Below, piece after piece: positions 19,453-28,728 of a stretch of 64,000 nt of DNA. Made by a program: the position numbers and the translations under genes. Positions within the stretch are counted from its first letter, which is position 1; each line of letters opens with the position of its first letter. Origin of the DNA: Pseudolabrys sp. Root1462. Lineage in GTDB: Bacteria; Pseudomonadota; Alphaproteobacteria; Rhizobiales; Xanthobacteraceae. The stretch is taken from contig NZ_LMFS01000001.1 of NCBI RefSeq assembly GCF_001426945.1, forward strand, positions 1,563,926-1,627,925. The letters are read 5' to 3'. Under the pieces are notes generated by a model, which worked only from the letters and a program-made list of their open reading frames with translations, had not been told where the DNA came from and did not search any database.

Positions 19453-20337
19453 ATGTCAGAAACTGCACATTCCAAGAAGCCGCAGATCCAGGCGTTTTTC
19501 GACGAACCGACCAATACCGTGAGCTATCTGGTGTGGGACGGTGACACGGGCGAAGGTGCGGTGATTGACCCGGTACTCGATTACGATTTTCGCACCGGCG
19601 ACTGTTCCACAGCATCGGCCGACGCGGTGCTCGCGCGCGCCAACGAACTTGGTGTGAAGATTGGCACGGTATTGGAAACCCATGCTCATGCCGATCATCT
19701 GTCCGGCGCGCCGTATATCAAATTGAAGACGGGGGCCAACGTTGCCATCGGCGAACACATCCGCGACGTGCAGAGGATCTTCCGGCCGGTGTTCAACGCC
19801 ATCGACGTCTCCGGCGACGGCTCCGAATTCGATCACCTGTTCAAGGACGGCGAGCGCTTCAAGATCGGCACTATCGAAGCCGAAGTGATGCACACACCGG
19901 GCCATACCCCGGCTTGCGTCTCCTACCGGATCGGTGATGCCGTCTTTGTCGGGGACACCATGTTCATGCCGGATTACGGCACGGCGCGCGCCGACTTCCC
20001 CGGTGGCGATGCGCGCGATCTCTACCGCTCGATCAAGCGTGTGCTGTCGTTGCCTCCGGAAACCCGGCTGTTCATGTGCCATGATTACAAGGCGCCGGGC
20101 CGCGACGATTATGCCTGGGAGACCACCGTAGGCGAGGAGCGCGCCCGCAACGTGCACGTTCATGACGGCGTGTCAGAAGACGAGTTCGTCGCCATGCGCG
20201 AAGCCCGCGACGCCAAGCTTGCGGCGCCGTTGCTGCTGTTGCCGTCGATCCAGGTCAACATCCGTGCCGGCAAATTTCCACCGGCCGAAGTCGACGGCGT
20301 GCATTACCTGAAGGTCCCGATCAAGCTGGCGTCGTAG
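19453..20337 (+). CDS. blh: Persulfide dioxygenase-type MBL-fold protein (Blh/ETHE1 family)
   Basis: A 294-residue protein that in this family oxidises glutathione persulfide to sulfite with O2 and Fe(II). Motifs are THAHADHLSGAPYIK (about residue 75), HTPGHTPACVSY, VGDTMFMPDYGTARADFPGG and FMCHDYKAPGRDDYAWETTVGEER. It lacks the DUF442 domain fused in Agrobacterium/Xylella Blh. An AAGGAG site precedes the ATG. Divergence from bigR and linkage to rhodanese and TSUP genes strongly supports a sulfide-detoxification role. Confidence 0.88.
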   Translation: MSETAHSKKPQIQAFFDEPTNTVSYLVWDGDTGEGAVIDPVLDYDFRTGDCSTASADAVLARANELGVKIGTVLETHAHADHLSGAPYIKLKTGANVAIGEHIRDVQRIFRPVFNAIDVSGDGSEFDHLFKDGERFKIGTIEAEVMHTPGHTPACVSYRIGDAVFVGDTMFMPDYGTARADFPGGDARDLYRSIKRVLSLPPETRLFMCHDYKAPGRDDYAWETTVGEERARNVHVHDGVSEDEFVAMREARDAKLAAPLLLLPSIQVNIRAGKFPPAEVDGVHYLKVPIKLAS

Positions 20338-20371
20338 GACACGCTTCGCATTTCGCGTCAGCTTGTTTTCC

Positions 20372-21355
20372 TTAGTCCGGTATCAACAACAGGCTGCCGG
20401 TGGTGCGGCCGGATTCCAGATCGGCCTCAGCTTGAGCGGCTTGAGAAAGCGGATATTCCGCACCGATCTCAGGGACGATGCCGCGGGCCATGACGGCAAA
20501 TAGATCTGCGGCGGCGACTTTGTAGAGCACCGGATCGGCCGAATAGGCCATGACGCTGGGCCGTGCCAGCGAAATCGAGCGCCGCGGACCAAGTGCTTCG
20601 ACGGACAAAGGCGGGATCGAACCTGCCGCCTGACCGATACTCGCGACAACGCCAAATGGCCGCACGCAGGCGAGCGTCCGTTGCAGCATGTCACCTCCAA
20701 TGCCGTCGATGGCATAGTTCACGCCAGCGCCGTTGGTCCGTGCCCGGATTTCCTTCTCGATATCGGCATCTCGGCCAACAATGACGTGATCTGCACCGTG
20801 CGCGATTGCCATCTTCGCCTTTTCTGGCGAACTAGCAGTGCCAATCACGGTCGCGCCAAGATGTTTGGCCCAGCGAACCAGCATCGCGCCAAGGCCGCCC
20901 GCCGCCGCGTGGACGAGCAGGGTGGTGTTAGGGCCGACGCGATAAATGTGCTTGAGCAGCATGTGAGCCGTCAGTCCCCGCAACATGCTGGCGGCGGCCA
21001 GGTGTGTCGAAATCCCGTCGGGCAGCCGAAGCGCGCGGGCCTGCGGCAGCAGGCGCGTCGTCGCATAGGCGCCGATTGGGGCGCCGGCATAAGCGATGCG
21101 GTCACCAACCGTTAAACCGGCGACGCCGCTGCCGACGGCCTCGACAATCCCTGCACCCTCGACGCCGAGAACGGCTGGATAGGCGGGAAGCGGGTAGAGA
21201 CCGCTGCGAAAATAGATATCGATGAAATTGACGCCGATAGCGTCATGCCGGATACGAATCTCGCCTTCATTGGGATGCCGCGGCGCGCAGGGTACCGCTT
21301 CAAGGCGGTCGGCCCCGCCCGGGCCGGTCATCCGGATCATCAAATCCATGGTCAT
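20372..21355 (-). CDS. NADPH:quinone oxidoreductase (zinc-type ADH superfamily, zinc-less)
   Basis: About 327 residues of the medium-chain dehydrogenase fold, quinone oxidoreductase branch: GVNFIDIYFRSGLYP, VLGVEGAGIVEAVGSGV, and the cofactor motif VHAAAGGLGAMLVRWAKHLGA. No zinc-ligand cysteines are present. Start codons at 21355 or 21349 are equivalent in likelihood; the longer frame to 21442 adds unrelated residues. It is transcribed away from a LysR regulator, which probably controls it. Confidence 0.85.
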   Translation of the reverse strand: MTMDLMIRMTGPGGADRLEAVPCAPRHPNEGEIRIRHDAIGVNFIDIYFRSGLYPLPAYPAVLGVEGAGIVEAVGSGVAGLTVGDRIAYAGAPIGAYATTRLLPQARALRLPDGISTHLAAASMLRGLTAHMLLKHIYRVGPNTTLLVHAAAGGLGAMLVRWAKHLGATVIGTASSPEKAKMAIAHGADHVIVGRDADIEKEIRARTNGAGVNYAIDGIGGDMLQRTLACVRPFGVVASIGQAAGSIPPLSVEALGPRRSISLARPSVMAYSADPVLYKVAAADLFAVMARGIVPEIGAEYPLSQAAQAEADLESGRTTGSLLLIPD

Positions 21356-21443
21356 TCTCCGTTGTCGAACAGGCCGAAGATGACACCTGCCAATCTGTGT
21401 GAAAATCCATATAATTATCCCAATGCATGGGAGAATTCGCACA

Positions 21444-22379
21444 ATGGTCGACTGGGAAGATTTGCGGCATTTCGCGGCTCTGGCTCAATGCGGCAGTTGG
21501 TCGGCGGCGGCGCGTCTGCTGCGGGTCGAGCATGCGACCGTTGCCCGCCGGGTTGCGGCGCTGGAGGCCGACCTGAAGCTGAAGCTTGTCGATCGCCGGG
21601 GACGCAGGCTGGCTTTGACCGTTGCCGGCCAACAGATGGCGCCTCTGGTCGAGCGGATGCAACGTGCGACGGAGACCATCGACCGCGCCGCCGTTGGCGC
21701 GCGCGCCGAATTGGCGGGAACCGTCACCATCAGCGCGCCGCCGGCTTTGGCGGCTGTGATGCTGGTGCAGCCCATGGTCGCGCTCGGCACGCGGCATCCC
21801 GAGCTGCGCATTCACATCGTCGGTGAAACGCGGCGTGCCTCGCTCGATCGCCGCGAGGCCGATATCGCTGTGCGGTTAAGCCGGCCAGGCGAAGGGGATC
21901 TGACCGTCATCAAGCTAGGTGAGATTGCGTTCCGGCTTTATGCGAGCCCGGCCTATCTCGCGGCCGGGCAACCGGACGATTGGAAGTTCATTGGCTACGA
22001 TAAGGATATGGAGGCGGCGGAGCACCAGGCCGCGCTGCTGCAATATATGGCCGGCCGGCCATTCGCACTTCGTGTCAGTACGGTGGACATTCAACTGGCT
22101 GCGGCCCGGATCGGTGGCGGCGTTGCCATGTTGCCGGATTTCATGGCGGCGGATGACGACCAACTCGCTCTCGTGGCGCGGAATGAACCACCGGTCAGAC
22201 AAGGTGTTTGGCTGTTGGTTCACACCGAGATGAAAAACGCGGCGCCGATCCGCGTCGTTGCCCACGAACTTCGCGAATACGTGACGCGGCGACTTCGGTC
22301 CGGACCGCCCAGGAAACATCTGCCGGAGAAGCATTCCGTCAAGCGGACCAAGGCAAGGCGGCGAACTGTTCGCGCGTAA
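21444..22379 (+). CDS. LysR-family transcriptional regulator
   Basis: A 311-residue LysR protein: helix-turn-helix in residues 1-60 (WEDLRHFAALAQCGSWSAAARLLRVEHATVARRVAALE), then an effector domain including RREADIAVRLSRPGEGDL. The tail is unusually basic (KHLPEKHSVKRTKARRR). The start at 21444 is chosen because residues before MVDWEDL do not fit the family. It is divergent from the quinone oxidoreductase; the 88-base space between them is AT-rich around 21405-21420 and probably holds both promoters. Confidence 0.88.
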   Translation: MVDWEDLRHFAALAQCGSWSAAARLLRVEHATVARRVAALEADLKLKLVDRRGRRLALTVAGQQMAPLVERMQRATETIDRAAVGARAELAGTVTISAPPALAAVMLVQPMVALGTRHPELRIHIVGETRRASLDRREADIAVRLSRPGEGDLTVIKLGEIAFRLYASPAYLAAGQPDDWKFIGYDKDMEAAEHQAALLQYMAGRPFALRVSTVDIQLAAARIGGGVAMLPDFMAADDDQLALVARNEPPVRQGVWLLVHTEMKNAAPIRVVAHELREYVTRRLRSGPPRKHLPEKHSVKRTKARRRTVRA

Positions 22380-22410
22380 TTGAGGCGATCGATCGAAGTG
22401 CGGCCGGCCG

Positions 22411-24390
22411 TCAGCTTCGCATCTTGACGTAAGAGCCGGGCGCGTCCTCGACCGGCGTCAGCTTGCCGCCGCCGATGACGCGGGCTGGTACTCTTTCGTC
22501 GTCGAGGCTCTTGATCCAGTCGAGCCAATCCGGCCACCACGAGCCGGGATGCTCGGTTGCCGTCTCCAGCCAGTTTTCGACGTCGTCGCCTTTCGGCGAG
22601 TCGCCGGTCCAGTACTGGTACTTGATCTTCGGCCCCGGCGGATTGATCACGCCGGCGATGTGGCCCGAGCCGGCCAACACATAGCGAACCGGTCCGCCGA
22701 AGAACTGCGAGCCATACATCACTGACTTGGCGGGCGCGATATGATCCTCGCGCGTGGCGAGATTGTAGATCGGCACCTTCACCTTGCTCAGCTTCAGTTT
22801 GGTGCCGGCCACCTCCATCTCGCCTTTGGTCAGCCGGTTATTGAGATAGCAATTGCGCAGATAGAAGGAGTGGTTCGCCGCCGGCATGCGCGTGGCGTCG
22901 GAATTCCAATACAGTAGGTCGAAGGGGTAGGGCTTCTTGCCGCGCAAGTAGTTATTCACAACATAGGGCCAGACCAGGTCGTTCGAGCGCAGCATGTTGA
23001 AGGTGTTGGCCATGCGCGAGGCTTCGAGATACCCCGTTTCCTGCATGCGAGCTTCGAGCTGCTTGATGCGCTCTTCATCGACGAAGATCTTCAGGTCGCC
23101 GGCATAGGTGAAATCGACCTGTGCGGCGAACATGGTGGCCGAGACGACCGGGTTTTTCTTGTTCGCGGCGAGATAGGCCAGCGTCACCGCGAGCAGGGTG
23201 CCGCCGACGCAATAGCCGATGGTGTGGACCTTCTTCTCGCCGGTCGCCTGCTCAACGATGTCGAGCGCGGTGAGCGGGCCTTCCTTCATGTATTCTTCGA
23301 AGCTCTTGCGGGCCAAGGCGGCGTTGGGGTTGACCCAGGAGATCACGAAGACGGTAAAGCCGCGGTCGACACACCACTTGATGAAGGACTTCTCCGGCGT
23401 GAGGTCGAGGATGTAGAACTTGTTGATCCACGGCGGCACGATCAGCAGCGGGACCTTGAACACCTCGTCGGTTGTCGATTCGTACTGGACGAGCTGCATG
23501 AGGTCATTCTGGTAGATGACCTTGCCGGGCGTCAGCGCCAGGTTCTTGCCGACGGCAAAAGTCGCCGGGTCGGTCTGACGGATCCTGAGATTGCCTTCGC
23601 CGGCCTCGATGTCCTCGCTCAGCATGGCCATGCCGCGCGCGAGATTCTCGGCATTCGACGTCATCGTCTCGCGCAGCAACTCCGGATTGGTCAACACGAA
23701 GTTGGACGGTGAGATCGCATTGGCGAACTGCCGGATATAGAACTCGGCTTTCTGGCGGGTGTGATCGTCGATGCCTTCGGCGCCCTGGACCAACTTCTCG
23801 CTCCACTGCACCGTGAGCAGATAAAGCTGTTTGACGAAGTCGTAGAACTGGTTCTGCGACCACTCCGGATCGGCGAACCGTTTGTCCTTCGGATCGGGGC
23901 TGACAACGGGCTTGAACTCTTCGCCGGACAGGCGGCGCATCGCGCTCGCCCACAGGTCGAGGTACGACCGGCCGACGCTGGTTTGCAGTTCCAGCGAGCG
24001 CTGCGGGTCCGACAGCCAGAATTCCAGGACCTTGGCGACGGTCTTGACGATGTCGGCGACATTCTCGGTGAATTCGTCGCGAACTTTGCCTTCCTCGCGC
24101 GGCTTCATGTAGGCGGCGAGTGCCTTGCCGCCGTTCTCAATGACGCGGGCGAGGTTGCGTGAGAAGGCTTCGACATCGACGCTGCCAAAGGCCGGCGGCT
24201 CGATCGCCGGGGACGGCGCCCCCGCTTTGGCGGCGGGACCTGCGGACTTCGGCGTCGCATTGGAGGCGACGAGCTTCAGTTCGCCCTGTGGGGTGGCCCC
24301 CCGGGCTTCGCCGGTCGTCGTTTCCTTGGACGTTTCCATCGTCATTGTTGTCGTGTCCCCGAACCAGACTTGGCCCGGAGTCTTGGCCAT
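22411..24390 (-). CDS. phaC: Class I poly(3-hydroxyalkanoate) synthase
   Basis: PhaC polymerises (R)-3-hydroxyacyl-CoA into PHA granules. The catalytic Cys is C394 in GYCVGGT, with Asp in TREDHIAP and His in [12 protein letters not shown], plus class I landmarks such as [12 protein letters not shown] and [10 protein letters not shown]. With the start at 24390 the protein has 659 residues, longer than the usual 590-600, because of a Lys/Thr/Ala-rich N-terminal extension. Later Met codons near 24345 or an earlier one at 24423 are possible. No phaA, phaB or phasin gene is adjacent. Confidence 0.93.
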   Translation of the reverse strand: MAKTPGQVWFGDTTTMTMETSKETTTGEARGATPQGELKLVASNATPKSAGPAAKAGAPSPAIEPPAFGSVDVEAFSRNLARVIENGGKALAAYMKPREEGKVRDEFTENVADIVKTVAKVLEFWLSDPQRSLELQTSVGRSYLDLWASAMRRLSGEEFKPVVSPDPKDKRFADPEWSQNQFYDFVKQLYLLTVQWSEKLVQGAEGIDDHTRQKAEFYIRQFANAISPSNFVLTNPELLRETMTSNAENLARGMAMLSEDIEAGEGNLRIRQTDPATFAVGKNLALTPGKVIYQNDLMQLVQYESTTDEVFKVPLLIVPPWINKFYILDLTPEKSFIKWCVDRGFTVFVISWVNPNAALARKSFEEYMKEGPLTALDIVEQATGEKKVHTIGYCVGGTLLAVTLAYLAANKKNPVVSATMFAAQVDFTYAGDLKIFVDEERIKQLEARMQETGYLEASRMANTFNMLRSNDLVWPYVVNNYLRGKKPYPFDLLYWNSDATRMPAANHSFYLRNCYLNNRLTKGEMEVAGTKLKLSKVKVPIYNLATREDHIAPAKSVMYGSQFFGGPVRYVLAGSGHIAGVINPPGPKIKYQYWTGDSPKGDDVENWLETATEHPGSWWPDWLDWIKSLDDERVPARVIGGGKLTPVEDAPGSYVKMRS

Positions 24391-24573
24391 CGCAAGGCGC
24401 CTTTTGCGGCAATTCTGCGCCAATTATTCGCATAATGGCAGCGCGCGAAGCACCTTGCTGCCGCCATATTAGCCGGATAGCGCAAATATGCTATAATTCA
24501 TTGAGTCTGCACCGATTTTTCGGACCGCAGGGAGCCGAACTATTCCGGCTGGAACTGGCGACTCGAAGACGCG

Positions 24574-24981
24574 ATGAGGGACTGGTTGAGACATCGGCGG
24601 ATCACGAGCTTGGCGCTGGCCGCTGTTTTGCCGATCGCGGCGCAACTGGCGCTGTCGGGCTGTGCCCAAGGCGGGATGGGTGACGCTCTGCCGCACGCGC
24701 TCGGCGGTCTGCCGGATGGCGCGCCAAAGCCGCCCACTCAGTCCTACAGCTACCCCAACGTCTACGGTAAGCCGGCCGCCAGGCCGGATGCGCCGCTGGA
24801 CGACCAGCAGCAGTTGAATATGCAGAAGGACCTGCAGAAGCTGCGCGACGAACACGAGAAGTTGTCGGCCGATCCGACCCTGCCGCCGCCGGACGTTCCG
24901 ACGCCCGCCCCGGCGCCGGTAAAAAAGAAGCCTGCCGCCCCGAAAGCCGGACAGGCCTCTGGCGCAAAAACGAACCCATGA
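24574..24981 (+). CDS. Putative lipoprotein, Pro-rich
   Basis: A 135-residue hypothetical lipoprotein. The signal peptide ends in a lipobox (LALSGC, Cys at about residue 29). The mature part has a short charged helix (QQQLNMQKDLQKLRDEHEKL) and a tail rich in Pro, Ala and Lys, likely spanning periplasm or wall. I do not recognise a family. It lies 71 bases before the aminotransferase gene in the same direction. Confidence 0.7.
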   Translation: MRDWLRHRRITSLALAAVLPIAAQLALSGCAQGGMGDALPHALGGLPDGAPKPPTQSYSYPNVYGKPAARPDAPLDDQQQLNMQKDLQKLRDEHEKLSADPTLPPPDVPTPAPAPVKKKPAAPKAGQASGAKTNP

Positions 24982-25051
24982 TAAAAGCCAGCCGGGGTTA
25001 GCAAAGCCAGCCGGAGAGGGCGGCTTAAGGCTCCAGCCAAGGTCCGAAACG

Positions 25052-26269
25052 ATGGAAGAATTCTACCGCATCCGCCGTCTGCCGCCGTACGTGTTCGAAG
25101 AGGTGAACCGCGCCAAGGCCAAGGCCCGGAACGCCGGTGCAGACATTATCGACCTCGGCATGGGCAACCCCGATCTGCCCGCACCGCAGCATGTCATCGA
25201 CAAGCTCAAGGAAACCCTGGGCAAGCCGCGGACCGACCGCTATTCGGCGTCGCGCGGTATTCCCGGCCTGCGTAAGGCGCAAGCGGCGTATTATGAACGC
25301 CGCTTCGGCGTGAAGCTCAATGCCGATACCCAGGTCATCGCCACGCTCGGCTCGAAGGAGGGCTTCGCCAACATGGCGCAGGCCATTACCGCGCCGGGCG
25401 ACGTCATTCTCGTTCCCGATCCGAGCTATCCGATCCATGCCTTCGGTTTTCTGATGGCGGGCGGCGTCATCCGCTCGGTGCCGTCAGAGCCGACGCCGGA
25501 TTTCTTCGCCCATGTCGAGCGCGCCATCCGCCACTCGATTCCGAAGCCGATCGCGATCGTCGTCTGCTATCCGTCGAACCCGACGGCATTCGTCGCAAGC
25601 CTCGACTTCTACAAGGACCTCGTTGCCTTTGCGAAGAAGCACGAAATCTTCATCCTGTCGGATCTGGCTTACGCCGAAGTGTTCTTCGACGGCGAGCCGC
25701 CGCCGTCGGTACTGCAGGTACCGGGCGCGATCGACGTCACCGTCGAGTTCACGTCCATGTCGAAGACGTTCTCGATGGCCGGCTGGCGCATGGGCTTTGC
25801 CGTCGGCAACGACCGGCTGATCGCGGCGCTCGGCCGCGTTAAATCCTATCTCGACTATGGCGCCTTCACGCCCATCCAGGTCGCTGCCGCAGCGGCGCTC
25901 AACGGTCCGGACGAGTGCGTTCGCGAGATGCGCGACATCTACACCAAGCGTCGCGACGTAATGATCGACAGTTTCTCGCGCGCTGGCTGGAATGTGCCGG
26001 CTCCCAGTGCATCGATGTTCGCCTGGTCGCCGATCCCGGAGCCTTTCCGCGAGATGGGCTCGGTGGAATTCTCCAAGCTCCTCGTCGAAAAAGCCGAGGT
26101 CGCGGTGTCACCTGGCACCGGCTTCGGCGAGCGCGGCGAAGGCTTCGTGCGTATTGCGCTCGTCGAGAACGAGCAGCGCATCCGCCAGGCTGCGCGCAAC
26201 ATCAAACGTTTCCTCGAGACGGCGCCGACGCAGCTCCATAACGTCGTACCGCTGGCGACGCGGCGTTAA
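25052..26269 (+). CDS. PLP-dependent aminotransferase (LL-DAP aminotransferase / AlaC type)
   Basis: A 405-residue class I aminotransferase: IDLGMGNPDLPAPQHVID, YSASRGIPGLRKAQAAYY, PSYPIHAFGF, PSNPTAFVA, SDLAYAEVFFDG, and the PLP Lys in SMSKTFSMAGWRMGF. Close homologues are annotated either as LL-diaminopimelate aminotransferase or as alanine-forming AlaC, and sequence reading does not separate these. hom begins four bases downstream, so the pair forms an operon with an amino-acid synthesis theme. Confidence 0.85.
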   Translation: MEEFYRIRRLPPYVFEEVNRAKAKARNAGADIIDLGMGNPDLPAPQHVIDKLKETLGKPRTDRYSASRGIPGLRKAQAAYYERRFGVKLNADTQVIATLGSKEGFANMAQAITAPGDVILVPDPSYPIHAFGFLMAGGVIRSVPSEPTPDFFAHVERAIRHSIPKPIAIVVCYPSNPTAFVASLDFYKDLVAFAKKHEIFILSDLAYAEVFFDGEPPPSVLQVPGAIDVTVEFTSMSKTFSMAGWRMGFAVGNDRLIAALGRVKSYLDYGAFTPIQVAAAAALNGPDECVREMRDIYTKRRDVMIDSFSRAGWNVPAPSASMFAWSPIPEPFREMGSVEFSKLLVEKAEVAVSPGTGFGERGEGFVRIALVENEQRIRQAARNIKRFLETAPTQLHNVVPLATRR

Positions 26270-26273
26270 TCCC

Positions 26274-27587
26274 ATGGTCCAACCATTGAGAGTTGGCGTC
26301 GCCGGGCTCGGCACGGTTGGCGCCGCCCTGATCGCCCAGATCGCGGCCCAACGCGGCACGCTGGCGGCGCGCTGTGGCCGCGCCATCGAGGTGGTCGCGG
26401 TGTCGGCGCGTTCGCGCACCAAGAACCGCGGCATCGATCTGAAGAAGATGAAGTGGTTCTCCGATCCGGTCGAACTTGCCGGCTATGACGGCATTGACGT
26501 GTTCGTCGAACTGATGGGCGGATCGGGCGATCCGGCCAAGACCGCGGTCGAATACGCGCTCGCCTCCGGCAAGTCGGTGGTGACGGCGAACAAGGCGCTG
26601 CTGGCCAAGCACGGCTTCAAGCTTGCGCAACTGGCCGAGAAGTCCAACGTCTCGCTGAATTATGAAGCCGCGGTCGCCGCCGCCATTCCGGTGATCAAGA
26701 CCTTGCGCGAAGGGCTTGCCGGCAACGCCATCAACCGCATCTACGGCATCCTCAATGGCACCTGCAATTACATCCTGACGCGGATGGAGCAGGAGGGGCT
26801 GTCTTACGCCGATTGTCTCGCCGACGCTCAGCGGCTGGGCTATGCCGAGGCCGATCCCACCTTCGACGTCGAAGGCTTCGACACCGCGCAAAAGCTGGCG
26901 CTGCTCGCCAGTCTCGCTTTCGGCAGCAAGGTCGATGAGAATGCCATCTACGTCGAGGGTATTTCCTCGATCGCGCCGGCCGATCTCGCCGCCGCCGACG
27001 AACTCGGCTACCGCATCAAACTGCTGGGTGTTGCCGTGCGCACGGCGAAGGGCATCGAGCAGCGCGTGCATCCGACCATGGTGCGCAAGGACTCCTCGAT
27101 CGCGCAGGTGATGGGTGTCACCAACGCCGTCACTATCGACGCCGAAGGCATCAATCCGATCACCTTGGTCGGTCCAGGCGCCGGCGGCGCGGCAACTGCG
27201 TCAGCAGTCCTGTCCGATATTGCCGACATCGCGCGCGGCGCCAAGACCGCGCCGTTCGGCCGGCCGACGGCCAAGCTCGCGGTCGTGAAGAAAGCGCCGA
27301 TGCAGCGCCACGAGGGCGGTTATTACATCCGCCTCGAAGCTCGCGACAAGCCCGGCACCGCCGCGACTATCGCCAAGCGGCTGGCTGAGCAGGACATTTC
27401 GCTGGAATCCATCGTGCAACGTCATCCCAAGGGCGAGGTTGCGCCGAAGTCGAAAAGCGGCTCCGTGCCGGTTATCCTGATCACCTACGCCACCAGTGAG
27501 GACGCGGTGCGCAAGGCGCTCGCCGCGGTGGGGCGCGATCGGGTGATTTCCGGCCGGCCGCAAGTCATTCGCATCGAGAAGAATTAG
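26274..27587 (+). CDS. hom: Homoserine dehydrogenase
   Basis: This 437-residue enzyme reduces aspartate semialdehyde to homoserine for threonine and methionine synthesis. Visible are the Rossmann motif GVAGLGTVGAALIAQ, the substrate region GILNGTCNYILTRMEQEG, AEADPTFDVEGFDTAQK, and a C-terminal ACT domain (YYIRLEARDKPGTAATIAK), the usual site of threonine feedback. The ATG at 26274 lies four bases after the aminotransferase stop, and glpX follows 22 bases after its own stop. Confidence 0.95.
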   Translation: MVQPLRVGVAGLGTVGAALIAQIAAQRGTLAARCGRAIEVVAVSARSRTKNRGIDLKKMKWFSDPVELAGYDGIDVFVELMGGSGDPAKTAVEYALASGKSVVTANKALLAKHGFKLAQLAEKSNVSLNYEAAVAAAIPVIKTLREGLAGNAINRIYGILNGTCNYILTRMEQEGLSYADCLADAQRLGYAEADPTFDVEGFDTAQKLALLASLAFGSKVDENAIYVEGISSIAPADLAAADELGYRIKLLGVAVRTAKGIEQRVHPTMVRKDSSIAQVMGVTNAVTIDAEGINPITLVGPGAGGAATASAVLSDIADIARGAKTAPFGRPTAKLAVVKKAPMQRHEGGYYIRLEARDKPGTAATIAKRLAEQDISLESIVQRHPKGEVAPKSKSGSVPVILITYATSEDAVRKALAAVGRDRVISGRPQVIRIEKN

Positions 27588-27609
27588 TCAGTTACGAGGG
27601 GACCATCCG

Positions 27610-28602
27610 ATGGCTTCGATTACCATTCAGCCCGAACTGCTGCTGGAGCGCATTCTGACGCTGGAGATCGTGCGCGTCACCGAACGCGCCGCGGTGTCCG
27701 CTGCGCGGCTGCGCGGCCGCGGGCTCGACAAGGCCTCCGATCAGGCCGCGGTCGATGCCATGCGCCGCGAGCTCAACAAGCTGCCCATCGACGGGACGGT
27801 CGTGATCGGCGAGGGCGAGATCGACGAAGCGCCGATGCTGTTCATCGGTGAGAAAGTCGGCAACAAAAACGGTCCTAAGGTCGATATCGCCGTCGATCCG
27901 CTCGAAGGCACCGTGCTGTGCGCCAAGAACATGCCGGGCTCGATCGCCACCATCGCGATGGCGGACGGCGGCACGCTGCTGCACGCACCGGACTGCTATA
28001 TGGACAAGATCGCCATCGGCCCGGGCTATCCCAAGGGCACGGTCGATCTCGATGCCTCGACAGAAGATAACATCATCAGCCTCGCCAAGGCCAAGGGCGT
28101 GAAGCCCTCGGAGATCACGGCCATCCTGCTCGATCGGCCGCGCCATGCCGACAAGATCGCGGCGATCCGCAAGCTAGGCGCGGCGGTGTCGCTGATCTCG
28201 GACGGCGACGTCGCCGGCGTCATCCATTGCGCCGAAGCGAAGACCGGCATCGACATCTATCTCGGTTCGGGCGGGGCGCCGGAAGGCGTGCTGTCGGCGG
28301 CGGCGCTGCGCTGCATCGGCGGCCAGATGCAGACCCGCCTGGTCATCGACACCGAGGCGCTGCAGGAGCGCATCAAGAAGATGGGCATCAAGGACGCCAA
28401 GAAAAAGTACGAGATCGAGGACATGGTGAAGGGCGATTGCCTGTTCGCCGCCACCGGCGTCACCACCGGCGCGATGCTCAAGGGCGTCACCTTCGGCAAG
28501 GACGTGATCGAGACCGAGACCGTGGTCATGCGCTCGACCACCGGCACCGTCCGCCGCGTCATCGGCGAACACCGCCAACTCGGGAAGTTTCATTTGGATT
28601 GA
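27610..28602 (+). CDS. glpX: Class II fructose-1,6-bisphosphatase
   Basis: A 330-residue GlpX-type phosphatase removing the 1-phosphate of fructose 1,6-bisphosphate in gluconeogenesis and, where present, the Calvin cycle. Family motifs: GRGLDKASDQAAVDAMR, GEGEIDEAPMLFIGEKVG, the metal/phosphate site DPLEGT, and SGGAPEGVLSAAALRC. It is third in the aminotransferase-hom-glpX group. A perfect palindrome follows its stop at 28621. Confidence 0.94.
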   Translation: MASITIQPELLLERILTLEIVRVTERAAVSAARLRGRGLDKASDQAAVDAMRRELNKLPIDGTVVIGEGEIDEAPMLFIGEKVGNKNGPKVDIAVDPLEGTVLCAKNMPGSIATIAMADGGTLLHAPDCYMDKIAIGPGYPKGTVDLDASTEDNIISLAKAKGVKPSEITAILLDRPRHADKIAAIRKLGAAVSLISDGDVAGVIHCAEAKTGIDIYLGSGGAPEGVLSAAALRCIGGQMQTRLVIDTEALQERIKKMGIKDAKKKYEIEDMVKGDCLFAATGVTTGAMLKGVTFGKDVIETETVVMRSTTGTVRRVIGEHRQLGKFHLD

Positions 28603-28620
28603 GGCGTAAGCCCTGAGCTG

Positions 28621-28660
28621 TCATTCCGGGCCGCGACCGTAGGTCGCCACCCCGGAATGA
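28621..28660. repeat. Perfect nested palindrome after glpX
   Basis: Outer arms TCATTCCGGG and CCCGGAATGA enclose a second perfect hairpin GCGACC-GTA-GGTCGC. It lies 18 bases after the glpX stop. From memory the outer arm resembles dispersed Bradyrhizobiaceae intergenic repeats; it may also act as a transcript end. Confidence 0.7.
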
Positions 28661-28728
28661 CTTGGTGGCTATACACAGGCCATTGCTGCCGCCGTGCAGC
28701 CACCCGCCAAAGCGCCTATATTCCCGGC

